This document shows positions 13,510-25,141 of a stretch of 64,000 nt of DNA, piece by piece. Source of the stretch: Hydractinia symbiolongicarpus (taxonomy: Eukaryota; Cnidaria; Hydrozoa; Anthoathecata; Hydractiniidae); contig NC_079888.1 of the NCBI RefSeq assembly GCF_029227915.1, forward strand, positions 62,001-126,000, in the 5' to 3' direction. Below the pieces are notes generated by a model. The model did not search any database. It was not told the origin of the DNA and worked only from the letters and a program-made list of their open reading frames with translations. The translations under genes were made by a program, and so were the position numbers. Each line of letters begins with the position of its first letter. Within the stretch, counting starts at the first letter, position 1.

Positions 13510-16355
13510 TTCACTTTTAAAACCGATACAACTTAGTAAGATCGGAAAAATCGCTAAATACATGTTGGTACGAATATGTGAAGAAACCGTTGTAACTCAA
13601 ACGGATTGACACCGTTAGAAAGTCAATGAAATGTAGTTTTTGAAAATGTCTCTATTTTGCAGCGTGAACTAACGGATAGGATTGGTCCAACAGTAAAAAA
13701 TGGCTTATTTATCTGAATTTTTAAATGAAGCGCTACCACAGGGTCCAGTGTAATCGCTGAGTTCCAGCAATCTTGTCAAATTAAGAAGATTGTCATTCCT
13801 TGGAGACCAAGTGGCTCATTTATCACATATAGCAGGTCACAGTGCAGAATCAGTTCAATTAAGTCCCACAGTCAATCGTTTCACTTTTAAAACCGATACA
13901 ACTTAGTAATATCGGAACAAAATCAATACACACATGTTGGTACAAATATGTGACGCAACAGTTGTAACTCAAACGGATTGACACCGTTAAAAAGTCAATG
14001 AAATGTAGTTTTTGAAACTGTCTCTATTTCTTCAGCACGAACTAACGGCTAGGATTGGTACAACAGTAAAAAGTAACTTAGTTATGTAAAGTTTTAAATG
14101 AAGCGCTACCGCAGGGTCCAGTGTAATCGCTGAGTTCCAGCAATCTTGTCAAATTAAGAAGATTGTCATTCCTTGGAGTCCAATTGGCTCATTTATCACC
14201 TTTATCAGGTCACAGTCCAGAATCAGTTCAACTAAGTCCCACAGTCAATTGGTTCACCGTTAAAAGCGATACAACTTAGTAATATCGGAACAAAATCAAT
14301 ACACACATGTTGGTACAAATATGTGACGCAACAGTTGTAACTCAAACGGATTGACACCGTTAAAAAGTCAATGAAATGTAGTTTATGAAACTGTCTCTAT
14401 TTCTTCAGCGCGAAGTAACGGCTAGGATTGGTTCCACAGTAAGAAATGACTTATTTATCTTAATTTTTATATACAGCGCTACCACAGCGCCCAGTGTAAT
14501 CGCTGAGTTCCGGCAATCATGTCGAGTTAAAAAGAATGTTATTTCTTGGAGTCCAATTGGCTCATTTATCACATTTATAAGGTCACAGTCCAGAATCAGT
14601 TCAATTAAGTCCCACAGTCAATCGTTTCACTTTTAAAAGCGATACAACTTAGTAATATTGGAAAAAACGCTAAATACATGTTGGTACGAATATGTGAAGC
14701 AACCGTTGTAACTCAGACGGATTGACAGAGTTAGAAAGTCAATGAAAGGTTGTTTTCGAAACTGTCTCTATTTCTTCAGCGTGAACTAACGGCTAGGATA
14801 GGTCCCACAGTAAAAAATGACTTATTTATCTAAAGTTTTAAATGAAGCGCTACCGCAGGGTCCAGTGTAATCGCTGAGTTCCAGCAATCTTGTCAAATTA
14901 AGAAGATTGTCATTCCTTGGAGTCCAATTGGCTCATTTGTCACCTTTATCAGGTCACAGTCCAGAATCAGTTCAACTAAGTCCCACAGTCAATCGGTTCA
15001 CCGTTAAAAGCGATACAACTTAGTAATATCGGAACAAAATCAATACACACATGTTGGTACAAATATGTGACGCAACAGTTGTAACTCAAACGGATTGACA
15101 CCGTTAAAAAGTCAATGAAATGTAGTTTTTGAAATTGTCTCTATTTCTTCAGCACGAACTAACGGCTAGGATTGGTACCACAGTAAAAAATGACTTAGTT
15201 ATGTAAAGTTTTAAATGAAGCGCCACCGCAGGGTCCAGTGTAATCGCTGAGTTCCAGCAATCTTGTCAAATTAAGAAGATTGTCATTCCTTGGAGACCAA
15301 TTGGCTCATTTATCACATATATAAGGTCACAGTCCAGAATCAGTTCAATTAAGTCCCACAGTCAATCGTTTCACTTTTAAAAGCGATACAACTTAGTAAT
15401 ACCGGAAGAAATAGCTAAATACATGTTGGTACGAATCTTTGACGCAACCGTTGTAACTCAAACGGATTGACACCGTTAGAAAGTCAATGAAATGTTGTTT
15501 TTTAAAATGTCTCTATTTCTTCAGCGTGAACTAACGGATAGGATTGGTCCCACAGTAAAAAATGGCTTATTTATCTAAATTTTTAAATGAAGCGCTACCA
15601 CAGGGTCCAGTGTAATCGTTGAGTTCCGGCAATCATGTCGAGTTAAAAAGAATGTTATTTCTTGGAGTCCAAGTGGCTCATTTATCACATTTATAAGGTC
15701 ACAGTCCAGAATCAGTTCAATTAAGTCCCACAGTCAATTGTTTCACTTTTAAAACCGATACAACTTAGTAAGATCGGAAAAATCGCTAAATACATGTTGG
15801 TACGAATATGTGAAGCAACCGTTGTAACTCAAACGGATTGACACCGTTAGAAAGTCAATGAAATGTAGTTTTTGAAAATGTCTCTATTTCTTCAGCGTGA
15901 ACTAACGGATAGGATTGGTCCAACAGTAAAAAATGGCTTATTTATCTAAATTTTTAAATGAAGCGCTACCACAGGGTCCAGTGTAATCGCTGAGTTCCAG
16001 CAATCTTGTCAAATTAAGAAGATTGTCATTCCTTGGAGACCAAGTGGCTCATTTATCACATATAGCAGGTCACAGTCCAGAATCAGTTCAATTAAGTCCC
16101 ACAGTCAATCGTTTCACTTTTAAAACCGATACAACTTAGTAATATCGGAACAAAATCAATACACACATGTTGGTACAAATATGTGACGCAACAGTTGTAA
16201 CTCAAACGGATTGACACCGTTAAAAAGTCAATGAAATGTAGTTTTTGAAACTGTCTCTATTTCTTCAGCACGAACTAACGGCTAGGATTGGTACCACAGT
16301 AAAAAATGACTTAGTTATGTAAAGTTTTAAATGAAGCGCTACCGCAGGGTCCAGT
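11890..16355. repeat. 2233-bp hexamer tandem duplication
   Basis: Six monomers at about 11890-14122 are repeated at about 14123-16355. The repeats share the TATACAGCG variant at 12237 and 14470, the AATATTGGAAAAAACG block, and the following A-B-C monomers. The unit overlaps the right part of the octamer pair, so one stretch took part in two separate duplications of different size. Breakpoints are estimated by where private variants stop matching. Confidence 0.82.
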
Positions 16356-19309
16356 GTAATCGCTGAGTTCCAGCAATCTTGTCAAATTAAGAAGATTGTC
16401 ATTCCTTGGAGACCAATTGGCTCATTTATCACATATATAAGGTCACAGACCAGAATCAGTTCAATTAAGTCCCCCAGTCAATCGTTTCACTTTTAAAAGC
16501 GATACAACTTAGTAATACCGGAAGAAATAGCTAAATACATGTTGGTACGAATCTTTGACGCAACCGTTGTAACTCAAACGGATTGACACCCTTAGAAAGT
16601 CAATGAAATGTTGTTTTTTAAAATGTCTCTATTTCTTCAGCGTGAATTAACGGATAGGATTGGTCCCACAGTAAAAAATGGCTTATTTATCTAAATTGTT
16701 TAATGAAGCGCTACCACAGGGTCAAGTGTAATCGTTGAGTTCCGGCAATCATGTCGAGTTAGAAAGAATGTTATTTCTTGGAGTCCAATAGGCTCATTTA
16801 TCACATTTATAAGGTCACAGTCCAGAATCAGTTCAATTAAGTCCCACAGTCAATTGTTTCACTTTTAAAACCGATACAACTTAGTAAGATCGGAAAAATC
16901 GCTAAATACATGTTGGTACGAATATGTGAAGCAACCGTTGTAACTCAAACGGATTGACACCGTTAGAAAGTCAATGAAATGTAGTTTTTGAAAATGTCTC
17001 TATTTCTTCAGCGTGAACTAACGGATAGGATTGGTCCAACAGTAAAAAATGGCTTATTTATCTAAATTTTTAAATGAAGCGCTACCACAGGGTCCAGTGT
17101 AATCGCTGAGTTCCAGCAATCTTGTCAAATTAAGAAGATTGTCATTCCTTGGAGACCAAGTGGCTCATTTATCACATATAGCAGGTCACAGTCCAGAATC
17201 AGTTCAATTAAGTCCCACAGTCAATCGTTTCACTTTTAAAACCGATACAATATAGTAATACCGGAAAAAATCGCTAAATACATGTTGGTACGAATCTTTG
17301 ACGCAACCGTTGTAACTCAAACGGAGTGACACCGTTAGAAAGTCAATGAAATGTTGTTTTTTAAAATGTCTCTATTTCTTCAGCGTGAACTAACGGATAG
17401 GATTGGTCCCACAGTAAAAACTGGCTTATTTATCTAAATTTTTAAATGAAGCGCTACCACAGGGTCCAGTGTAATCGTTGAGTTCCGGCAATCATGTCGA
17501 GTTAAAAAGAATGTTATTTCTTGGAGTCCAATAGGCTCATTTATCACATTTATAAGGTCACAGTCCAGAATCAGTTCAATTAAGTCCCACAGTCAATTGT
17601 TTCACTTTTAAAACCGATACAACTTAGTAAGATCGGAAAAATCGCTAAATACATGTTGGTACGAATATGTGAAGCAACCGTTGTAACTCAAACGGATTGA
17701 CACCGTTAGAAAGTCAATGAAATGTAGTTTTTGAAAATGTCTCTATTTCTTCAGCGTGAACTAACGGATAGGATTGGTCCAACAGTAAAAAATGGCTTAT
17801 TTATCTAAATTTTTAAATGAAGCGCTACCACAGGGTCCAGTGTAATCGCTGAGTTCCAGCAATCTTGTCAAATTAAGAAGATTGTCATTCCTTGGAGACC
17901 AAGTGGCTCATTTATCACATATAGCAGGTCACAGTCCAGAATCAGTTCAATTAAGTCCCACAGTCAATCGTTTCACTTTTAAAACCGATACAACTTAGTA
18001 ATATCGGAACAAAATCAATACACACATGTTGGTACAAATATGTGACGCAACAGTTGTAACTCAAACGGATTGACACCGTTAAAAAGTCAATGAAATGTAG
18101 TTTTTAAAACTGTCTCTATTTCTTCAGCACGAACTAACGGCTAGGATTGGTACCACAGTAAAAAATGACTTAGTTATGTAAAGTTTTAAATGAAGCGCTA
18201 CCGCAGGGTCCAGTGTAATCGCTGAGTTCCAGCAATCTTGTCAAATTAAGAAGATTGTCATTCCTTGGAGACCAATTGGCTCATTTATCACATATATAAG
18301 ATCACAGACCAGAATCAGTTCAATTAAGTCCCCCAGTCAATCGTTTCACTTTTAAAAGCGATACAACTTAGTAATACCGGAAGAAATAGCTAAATACATG
18401 TTGGTACGAATCTTTGACGCAACCGTTGTAACTCAAACGGATTGACACCCTTAGAAAGTCAATGAAATGTCGTTTTTTAAAATGTCTCTATTTCTTCAGC
18501 GTGAATTAACGGATAGGATTGGTCCCACAGTAAGAAATGGCTTATTTATCTAAATTGTTTAATGAAGCGCTACCACAGGGTCCAGTGTAATCGTTGAGTT
18601 CCGGCAATCATGTCGAGTTAGAAAGAATGTTATTTCTTGGAGTCCAATAGGCTCATTTATCACATTTATAAGGTCACAGTCCAGAATCAGTTCAATTAAG
18701 TCCCACAGTCAATTGTTTCACTTTTAAAACCGATACAACTTAGTAAGATCGGAAAAATCGCTAAATACATGTTGGTACGAATATGTGAAGCAACCGTTGT
18801 AACTCAAACGGATTGACACCGTTAGAAAGTCAATGAAATGTAGTTTTTGAAAATGTCTCTATTTCTTCAGCGTGAACTAACGGATAGGATTGGTCCAACA
18901 GTAAAAAATGGCTTATTTATCTAAATTTTTAAATGAAGCGCTACCACAGGGTCCAGTGTAATCGCTGAGTTCCAGCAATCTTGTCAAATTAAGAAGATTG
19001 TCATTCCTTGGAGACCAAGTGGCTCATTTATCACATATAGCAGGTCACAGTCCAGAATCAGTTCAATTAAGTCCCACAGTCAATCGTTTCACTTTTAAAA
19101 CCGATACAATATAGTAATACCGGAAAAAATCGCTAAATACATGTTGGTACGAATCTTTGACGCAACCGTTGTAACTCAAACGGATTGACACCGTTAGAAA
19201 GTCAATGAAATGTTGTTTTTGAAACTGTCTCTATTTCTTCAGCGTGAACTAACGGCTAGGATAGGTCCCACAGTAAAAAATGACTTATTTATCTAAAGTT
19301 TTAAATGAA
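15220..19309. repeat. A-B-C trimer HOR, first locus
   Basis: Monomer order read from diagnostic variants is A 15220, B 15592, C 15963, A 16336, B 16708, C' 17079, B 17451, C 17822, A 18195, B 18567, C' 18938. A full A-B-C unit is 1116 bp (372+371+373). One A is missing after 17079. There a C' monomer carries an A-like tail (TTTTTTAAAATG, GGTCCCACAG), as expected if one A was removed by in-register recombination. Confidence 0.88.
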
Positions 19310-21424
19310 GCGCTACCGCAGGGTCCAGTGTAATCGCTGAGTTCCAGCAAATTGTCAAATTAAGAAGATTGTCATTCCTTGGAGTCCAATTGGCTCATTT
19401 ATCACCTTTATCAGGTCACAGTCCAGAATCAGTTCAACTAAGTCCCACAGTCAATCGGTTCACCGTTAAAAGCGATACAACTTAGCAATATCGGAACAAA
19501 ATCAATACACACATGTTGGTACAAATATGTGACGCAACAGTTGTAACTCAAACGGATTGACACCGTTAAAAAGACAATGAACTGTAGTTTTTGAAACTGT
19601 CTCTATTTCTTCAGCGTGAACTAAGGGATAGGATTGGTCCCACAGTAAAAAATGACTATTTATCGAAATTTTTATATGAAGCGCTACCACAGGGTCCAGT
19701 GTAATCGCTGAGTTCCGGCAATCATGTCAAATTAGGAAGATTGTCATTCCTTGGAGTCCAATTGGCTCATTTATCACATTTATAAGATCACAGTCCCAAA
19801 TCAGTTCAATTAAGTCCCACAGTCAATCGTTTCACTTTTAAAAGCGATACAACTTAGTAATATCGGAACATAATCACTAAATACATTATGGTACGAATAT
19901 GTGACGCAACCGTTCTAACTCAAACGGATTGCCACCGTTAAAAAGACAATGAAATGTAGTTTTTGAAACTGTCTCTATTTCTTCAGCGTGAACTAACGGC
20001 TAGGATTGGTCCCACAGTAAAAAATGACTTATTAATCTTAATTTTTAAATGAAGCACTACCACGGCGCCCAGTGTAATCGCTGAGTTTCATTAATCCTGT
20101 CAAATTAAGAAGATTGTCATTCCTTGGAGACCAAGTGGCTCATTTATCACATATAGCAGGTCACAGTCCAGAATCAGTTCAATTAAGTCCCACAGTCAAT
20201 CGTTTCACTTTTAAAACCGATACAATATAGTAATACCGGAAAAAATCGCTAAATACATGTTGGTACGAATCTTTGACGCAACCGTTGTAACTCAAACGGA
20301 TGGACACCGTTAGAAAGTCAATGAAATGTTGTTTTTGAAACTGTCTCTGTTTCTTCAGCGTGAACTAACGGCTAGGATAGGTCCCACAGTAAAAAATGAC
20401 TTATTTATCTAAAGTTTTAAATGAAGCGCTACCGCAGGGTCCAGTGTAATCGCTGAGTTCCAGCAAATTGTCAAATTAAGAAGATTGTCATTCCTTGGAG
20501 TCCAATTGGCTCATTTATCACCTTTATCAGGTCACAGTCCAGAATCAGTTCAACTAAGTCCCACAGTCAATCGGTTCACCGTTAAAAGCGATACAACTTA
20601 GCAATATCGGAACAAAATCAATACACACATGTTGGTACAAATATGTGACGCAACAGTTGTAACTCAAACGGATTGACACCGTTAAAAAGACAATGAAATG
20701 TAGTTTTTGAAACTGTCTCTATTTCTTCAGCGTGAACTAACGGATAGGATTGGTCCCACAGTAAAAAATGACTATTTATCGAAATTTTTATATGAAGCGC
20801 TACCACAGGGTCCAGTGTAATCGCTGAGTTCCGGCAATCATGTCAAATTAGGAAGATTGTCATTCCTTGGAGTCCAAGTGGCTCATTTATCACATATAGC
20901 AGGTCACAGTCCAGAATCAGTTCAATTAAGTCCCACAGTCAATCGTTTCACTTTTAAAACCGATACAATATAGTAATACCGGAAAAAATCGCTAAATACA
21001 TGTTGGTACGAATCTTTGACGCAACCGTTGTAACTCAAACGGATTGACACCGTTAGAAAGTCAATGAAATGTAGTTTTTGAAACTGTCTCTATTTCTTCA
21101 GCGTGAACTAACGGATAGGATTGGTCCCACAGTAAAAAATGACTATTTATCGAAATTTTTATATGAAGCGCTACCACAGGGTCCAGTGTAATCGCTGAGT
21201 TCCGGCAATCATGTCAAATTAGGAAGATTGTCATTCCTTGGAGTCCAATTGGCTCATTTATCACATTTATAAGATCACAGTCCCAAATCAGTCCAATTAA
21301 GTCCCACAGTCAATCGTTTCACTTTTAAAAGCGATACAACTTAGTAATATGGGAACATAATCACTAAATACATTATGGTACGAATATGGTAGAAATGACT
21401 TATTTATCTTAATTTTCATAAAAA
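19310..21424. repeat. D-E-F trimer HOR, first locus, ending in a truncated monomer
   Basis: Order is D 19310, E 19681, F 20054, D 20426, a chimeric monomer at 20797, and a truncated E at 21168-21424. The D-to-D spacing is 1116 bp. The chimera at 20797-21167 has an E start (TCAAATTAGG), a C' middle (CATATAGCAGG, ATATAGTAATACC) and a D tail (ATGACTATTTATCG). Confidence 0.87.
21168..21424. repeat. Truncated E monomer (257 bp)
   Basis: This unit follows type E up to TACGAATATG near 21388. It then jumps to GTAGAAATGACTT, which belongs to the tail of a different type just before a G monomer. About 115 bp covering the CCGTT/AACGG region and the pyrimidine tract are missing. It is the only large out-of-register break I found, and it marks the boundary between the D-E-F array and the G-containing block. 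Confidence 0.88.
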
Positions 21425-22167
21425 GCGCTACCACAGCGCCCAGTGTAATCGCTGAGTTCCGGCAATCATGTCGAGTTAAAAAGAATGTTATTTTTGGAGT
21501 TCAATTGTCTCATTTATCGCATTTATAAGGTCAAAGTCCAGAAAGAGTTCAATTAATTCCCACAGTTAATCGTTTCACTTTTAAAAGCGATACAACTTTG
21601 TAAGATCGGAACAAATCGCTAAATACATGTTGGTACGAATACGTGACGCAATCGTTGTAACTCAAACGGATTGACACCGTTAAAAAGTCAATGAAATGTA
21701 GTTTTTGAAACTGTCTCTATTTCTTCAGCACGAACTAACGGCTAGGATTGGTACCACAGTAAAAAATGACTTAGTTATGTAAAGTTTTAAATGAAGCGCT
21801 ACCGCAGGGTCCAGTGTAATCGCTGAGTTCCAGCAATCTTGTCAAATTAAGAAGATTGTCATTCCTTGGAGACCAATTGGCTCATTTATCACATATATAA
21901 GGTCACAGTCCAGAATCAGTTCAATTAAGTCCCACAGTCAATCGTTTCACTTTTAAAAGCGATACAACTTAGTAATACCGGAAGAAATAGCTAAATACAT
22001 GTTGGTACGAATCTTTGACGCAACCGTTGTAACTCAAACGGATTGACACCCTTAGAAAATCAATGAAATGTAGTTTTTTAAAATGTCTCTATTTCTTCAG
22101 CGTGAACTAACGGATAGGATTGGTCCCACAGTAAAAAATGGCTTATTTATCTAAATTTTTTAATGAA

Positions 22168-24397
22168 GCGCTACCACAGGGTCCAGTGTAATCGCTGAGT
22201 TCCAGCAATCTTGTCAAATTAAGAAGATTGTCATTCCTTGGAGACCAAGTGGCTCATTTATCACATTTATCAGGTCACAGTCCAGAATCAGTTCAATTAA
22301 GTCCCACAGTCAATCGTTTCACTTTTAAAACCGATACAATATAGTAATACCGGAAAAAATCGCTAAATACATGTTGGTACGAATCTTTGACGCAACCGTT
22401 GTAACTCAAACGGATTGACACCGTTAGAAAGTCAATGAAATGTAGTTTTTGAAACTGTCTCTATTTCTTCAGCGTGAGCTAACGGATAGGATTGGTCCAA
22501 CAGTAAAAAATGGCTTATTTATCTAAATTTTTAAATGAAGCGCTACCACAGGGTCCAGTGTAATCGCTGAGTTCCAGCAATCTTGTCAAATTAAGAAGAT
22601 TGTCATTCCTTGGAGACCAAGTGGCTCATTTATCACATATAGCAGGTCACAGTCCAGAATCAGTTCAATTAAGTCCCACAGTCAATCGTTTCACTTTTAA
22701 AACCGATACAATATAGTAATACCGGAAAAAATCGCTAAATACATGTTGGTACGAATCTTTGACGCAACCGTTGTAACTCAAGCGGATTGACACCGTTAGA
22801 AAGTTAATGAAATGTAGTTTTTGAAACTGTCTCTATTTCTTCAGCGCGAACTAACGGCTAGGATTGGTCCCACAGAAAAAAATGACATATTTATCTTAAT
22901 TTTTAAATAAAGCGCTTCCACAGCGCCCAGTGTAATCACTGAGTTCCGGCAATCCTGTCGAGTTAAGAAGAATGTTATTTCTTGGAGTCCAATTGGCTCA
23001 TTTATCACATTTATAAGATCACAGTCCAGAATCAGTTCAATTAAGTCCCACAGGCAATTGTTTCACTTTTAAAAGCGATACAACTTAGTAAGATCGGAAA
23101 AATCGCTAAATACATGTTGGTACGAATATGTGAAGCAACCGTTGTAACTCAAACGGATTGACACCGTTAGGAAGTCAATGAAAGGTAGTTTTTAAAACTG
23201 TCTCTATTTCTTCAGCGTGAACTAACGGATAGGATTGGTCCCACAGTAAAAAATGACTTATTTATCGAAATTTTTAAATAAAGCGCTACCACAGGGTCCA
23301 GTGTAATCGCTGAGTTCCAGCAATCTTGTCAAATTAAGAAGATTGTCATTCCTTGGAGACCAAGTGGCTCATTTATCACATATAGCAGGTCACAGTCCAG
23401 AATCAGTTCAATTAAGTCCCACAGTCAATCGTTTCACTTTTAAAACCGATACAATATAGTAATACCGGAAAAAATCGCTAAATACATGTTGGTACGAATC
23501 TTTGACGCAACCGTTGTAACTCAAACGGATTGACACCGTTAGAAAGTCAATGAAATGTAGTTTTTGAAACTGTCTCTATTTCTTCAGCGTGAACTAACGG
23601 ATAGGATTGGTCCAACAGTAAAAAATGGCTTATTTATCTAAATTTTTAAATGAAGCGCTACCACAGGGTCCAGTGTAATCGCTGAGTTCCAGCAATCTTG
23701 TCAAATTAAGAAGATTGTCATTCCTTGGAGACCAAGTGACTCATTTATCACATATAGCAGGTCACAGTCCAGAATCAGTTCAATTAAGTCCCACAGTCAA
23801 TCGTTTCACTTTTAAAACCGCTACAATATAGTAATACCGGAAAAAATCGCTAAATACATGTTGGTACGAATCTTTGACGCAACCGTTGTAACTCAAGCGG
23901 ATTGACAGCGTTAGAAAGTTAATGAAATGTAGTTTTTGAAACTGTCTCTATTTCTTCAGCGCGAACTAACGGCTAGGATTGGTCCCACAGAAAAAAATGA
24001 CATATTTATCTTAATTTTTAAATAAAGCGCTTCCACAGCGCCCAGTGTACTCACTGAGTTCCGGAAATCCTGTCGAGTTAAGAAGAATGTTATTTCTTGG
24101 AGTCCAATTGGCTCATTTATCACATTTATAAGATCACAGTCCAGAATCAGTTCAATTAAGTCCCACAGGCAATTGTTTCACTTTTAAAAGCGATACAACT
24201 TAGTAAGATCGGAAAAATCGCTAAATACATGTTGGTACGAATATGTGAAGCAACCGTTGTAACTCAAACGGATTGACACCGTTAGGAAGTCAATGAAAGG
24301 TAGTTTTTAAAACTGTCTCTATTTCTTCAGCGTGAACTAACGGATAGGATTGGTCCCACAGTAAAAAATGACTTATTTATCGAAATTTTTAAATAAA
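22168..24397. repeat. 1115-bp trimer (C'-C'-H) duplicated in tandem
   Basis: Units at 22168-23282 and 23283-24397 have the same monomer order. First comes a C' with GGTCCAACAG tail, then a C' with ACTCAAGCGG and CCCACAGAAAAAAATG, then an H monomer with CCCACAGGCAATTG and a TTATCGAAATTTTTAAATAAA tail. Differences are single bases, such as GTGAGCTAAC near 22475 and CAAGTGACTC near 23741. Confidence 0.87.
24027..24397. repeat. Reference monomer, subfamily H (371 bp)
   Basis: Type H has GCGCTTCCACAGCGCCCAG, AATCACTGAG (AATCCTGTCGAG after it), TAAGAAGAATG, CATTTATAAG, the distinctive CCCACAGGCAATTG and TAAGATCGGAAAAATCGC. It follows a monomer whose tail reads CCCACAGAAAAAAATG and ATATTTATC. Relatives with CACTGCCCAG instead of CACAGCGCCCAG lie near 33330, 44106 and 50053. 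Confidence 0.82.
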
Positions 24398-24770
24398 GCG
24401 CTACCACAGGGTCCAGTGTAATCGCTGAGTTCCAGCAATCTTGTCAAATTAAGAAGATTGTCATTCCTTGGAGTCCAATTGGCTCATTTATCACCTTTAT
24501 CAGGTCACAGTCCAGAATCAGTTCAACTAAGTCCCACAGTCAATTTGTTCACCGTTAAAAGCGATACAACTTAGTAATATCGGAACAAAATCAATACACA
24601 CATGTTGGTACAAATATGTGACGCAACAGTTGTAACTCAAACGGATTGACACCGTTAAAAAGTCAATGAAATGTAGTTTATGAAACTGTCTCTATTTCTT
24701 CAGCGCGAAGTAACGGCTAGGATTGGTTCCACAGTAAGAAATGACTTATTTATCTTAATTTTTATATAAA

Positions 24771-25141
24771 GCGCTACCACAGCGCCCAGTGTAATCGCTG
24801 AGTTCCGGCAATCATGTTGAGTTAAAAAGAATGTTATTTTTGGAGTTCAATTGTCTCATTTATCGCATTTATAAGGTCAAAGTCCAGAAACAGTTCAATT
24901 AATTCCCACAGTTAATCGTTTCACTTTTAAAAGCGATACAACTTCGTAAGATCGGAACAAATCGCTAAATACATGTTGGTACGAATACGTGACGCAATCG
25001 TTGTAACTCAAACGGATTGACACCGTTAAAAAGTCAATGAAATGTACTTTTTGAAACTGTCTCTATTTCTTAGGCACGAACTAACGGCTAGGATTGGTAC
25101 CACAGTAAAAAATGACTTAGTTATGTAAAGTTTTAAATGAA
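24771..25141. repeat. Reference monomer, subfamily G (371 bp)
   Basis: Type G has ACCACAGCGCCCAG, ATCATGTTGAG, a shortened GTTATTTTTGGAG (bases missing from TTATTTCTTGG), CAATTGTCTC, ATCGCATTTATAAGG, GGTCAAAGTCC, CAGAAACAG, AACTTCGTAAG and ACGTGACGCAATCG. It ends with the C-like tail carrying GGTACCACAG. Copies at 21425 and about 28860 mark the starts of equivalent segments in the neighbouring HORs. Confidence 0.82.

Larger units (their letters stand above)
3770..21424. repeat. Long-range duplicated block, copy I
   Basis: This stretch is repeated in the same orientation at 50095 to the window end. Private variants recur in the same order in both: CCCACGGTCGATCGG (3850; 50175), the deletion GGATTGTTTATCG (4040; 50365), ATGACAGCCAGAATC (about 4550; 51240), TATATCATTT (about 4896; 51596), CCGCTGAGTCCCAGC (5207 and 5950; 52275 and 53018) and a TATACAGCG variant (9263; 55588). 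The displacement is 46,325 bp at the left edge and again at 7.0-9.5 kb. Between these it shifts by whole monomers. The left breakpoint is inside a monomer near the shared GTCGAGTTAA. Confidence 0.9.
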
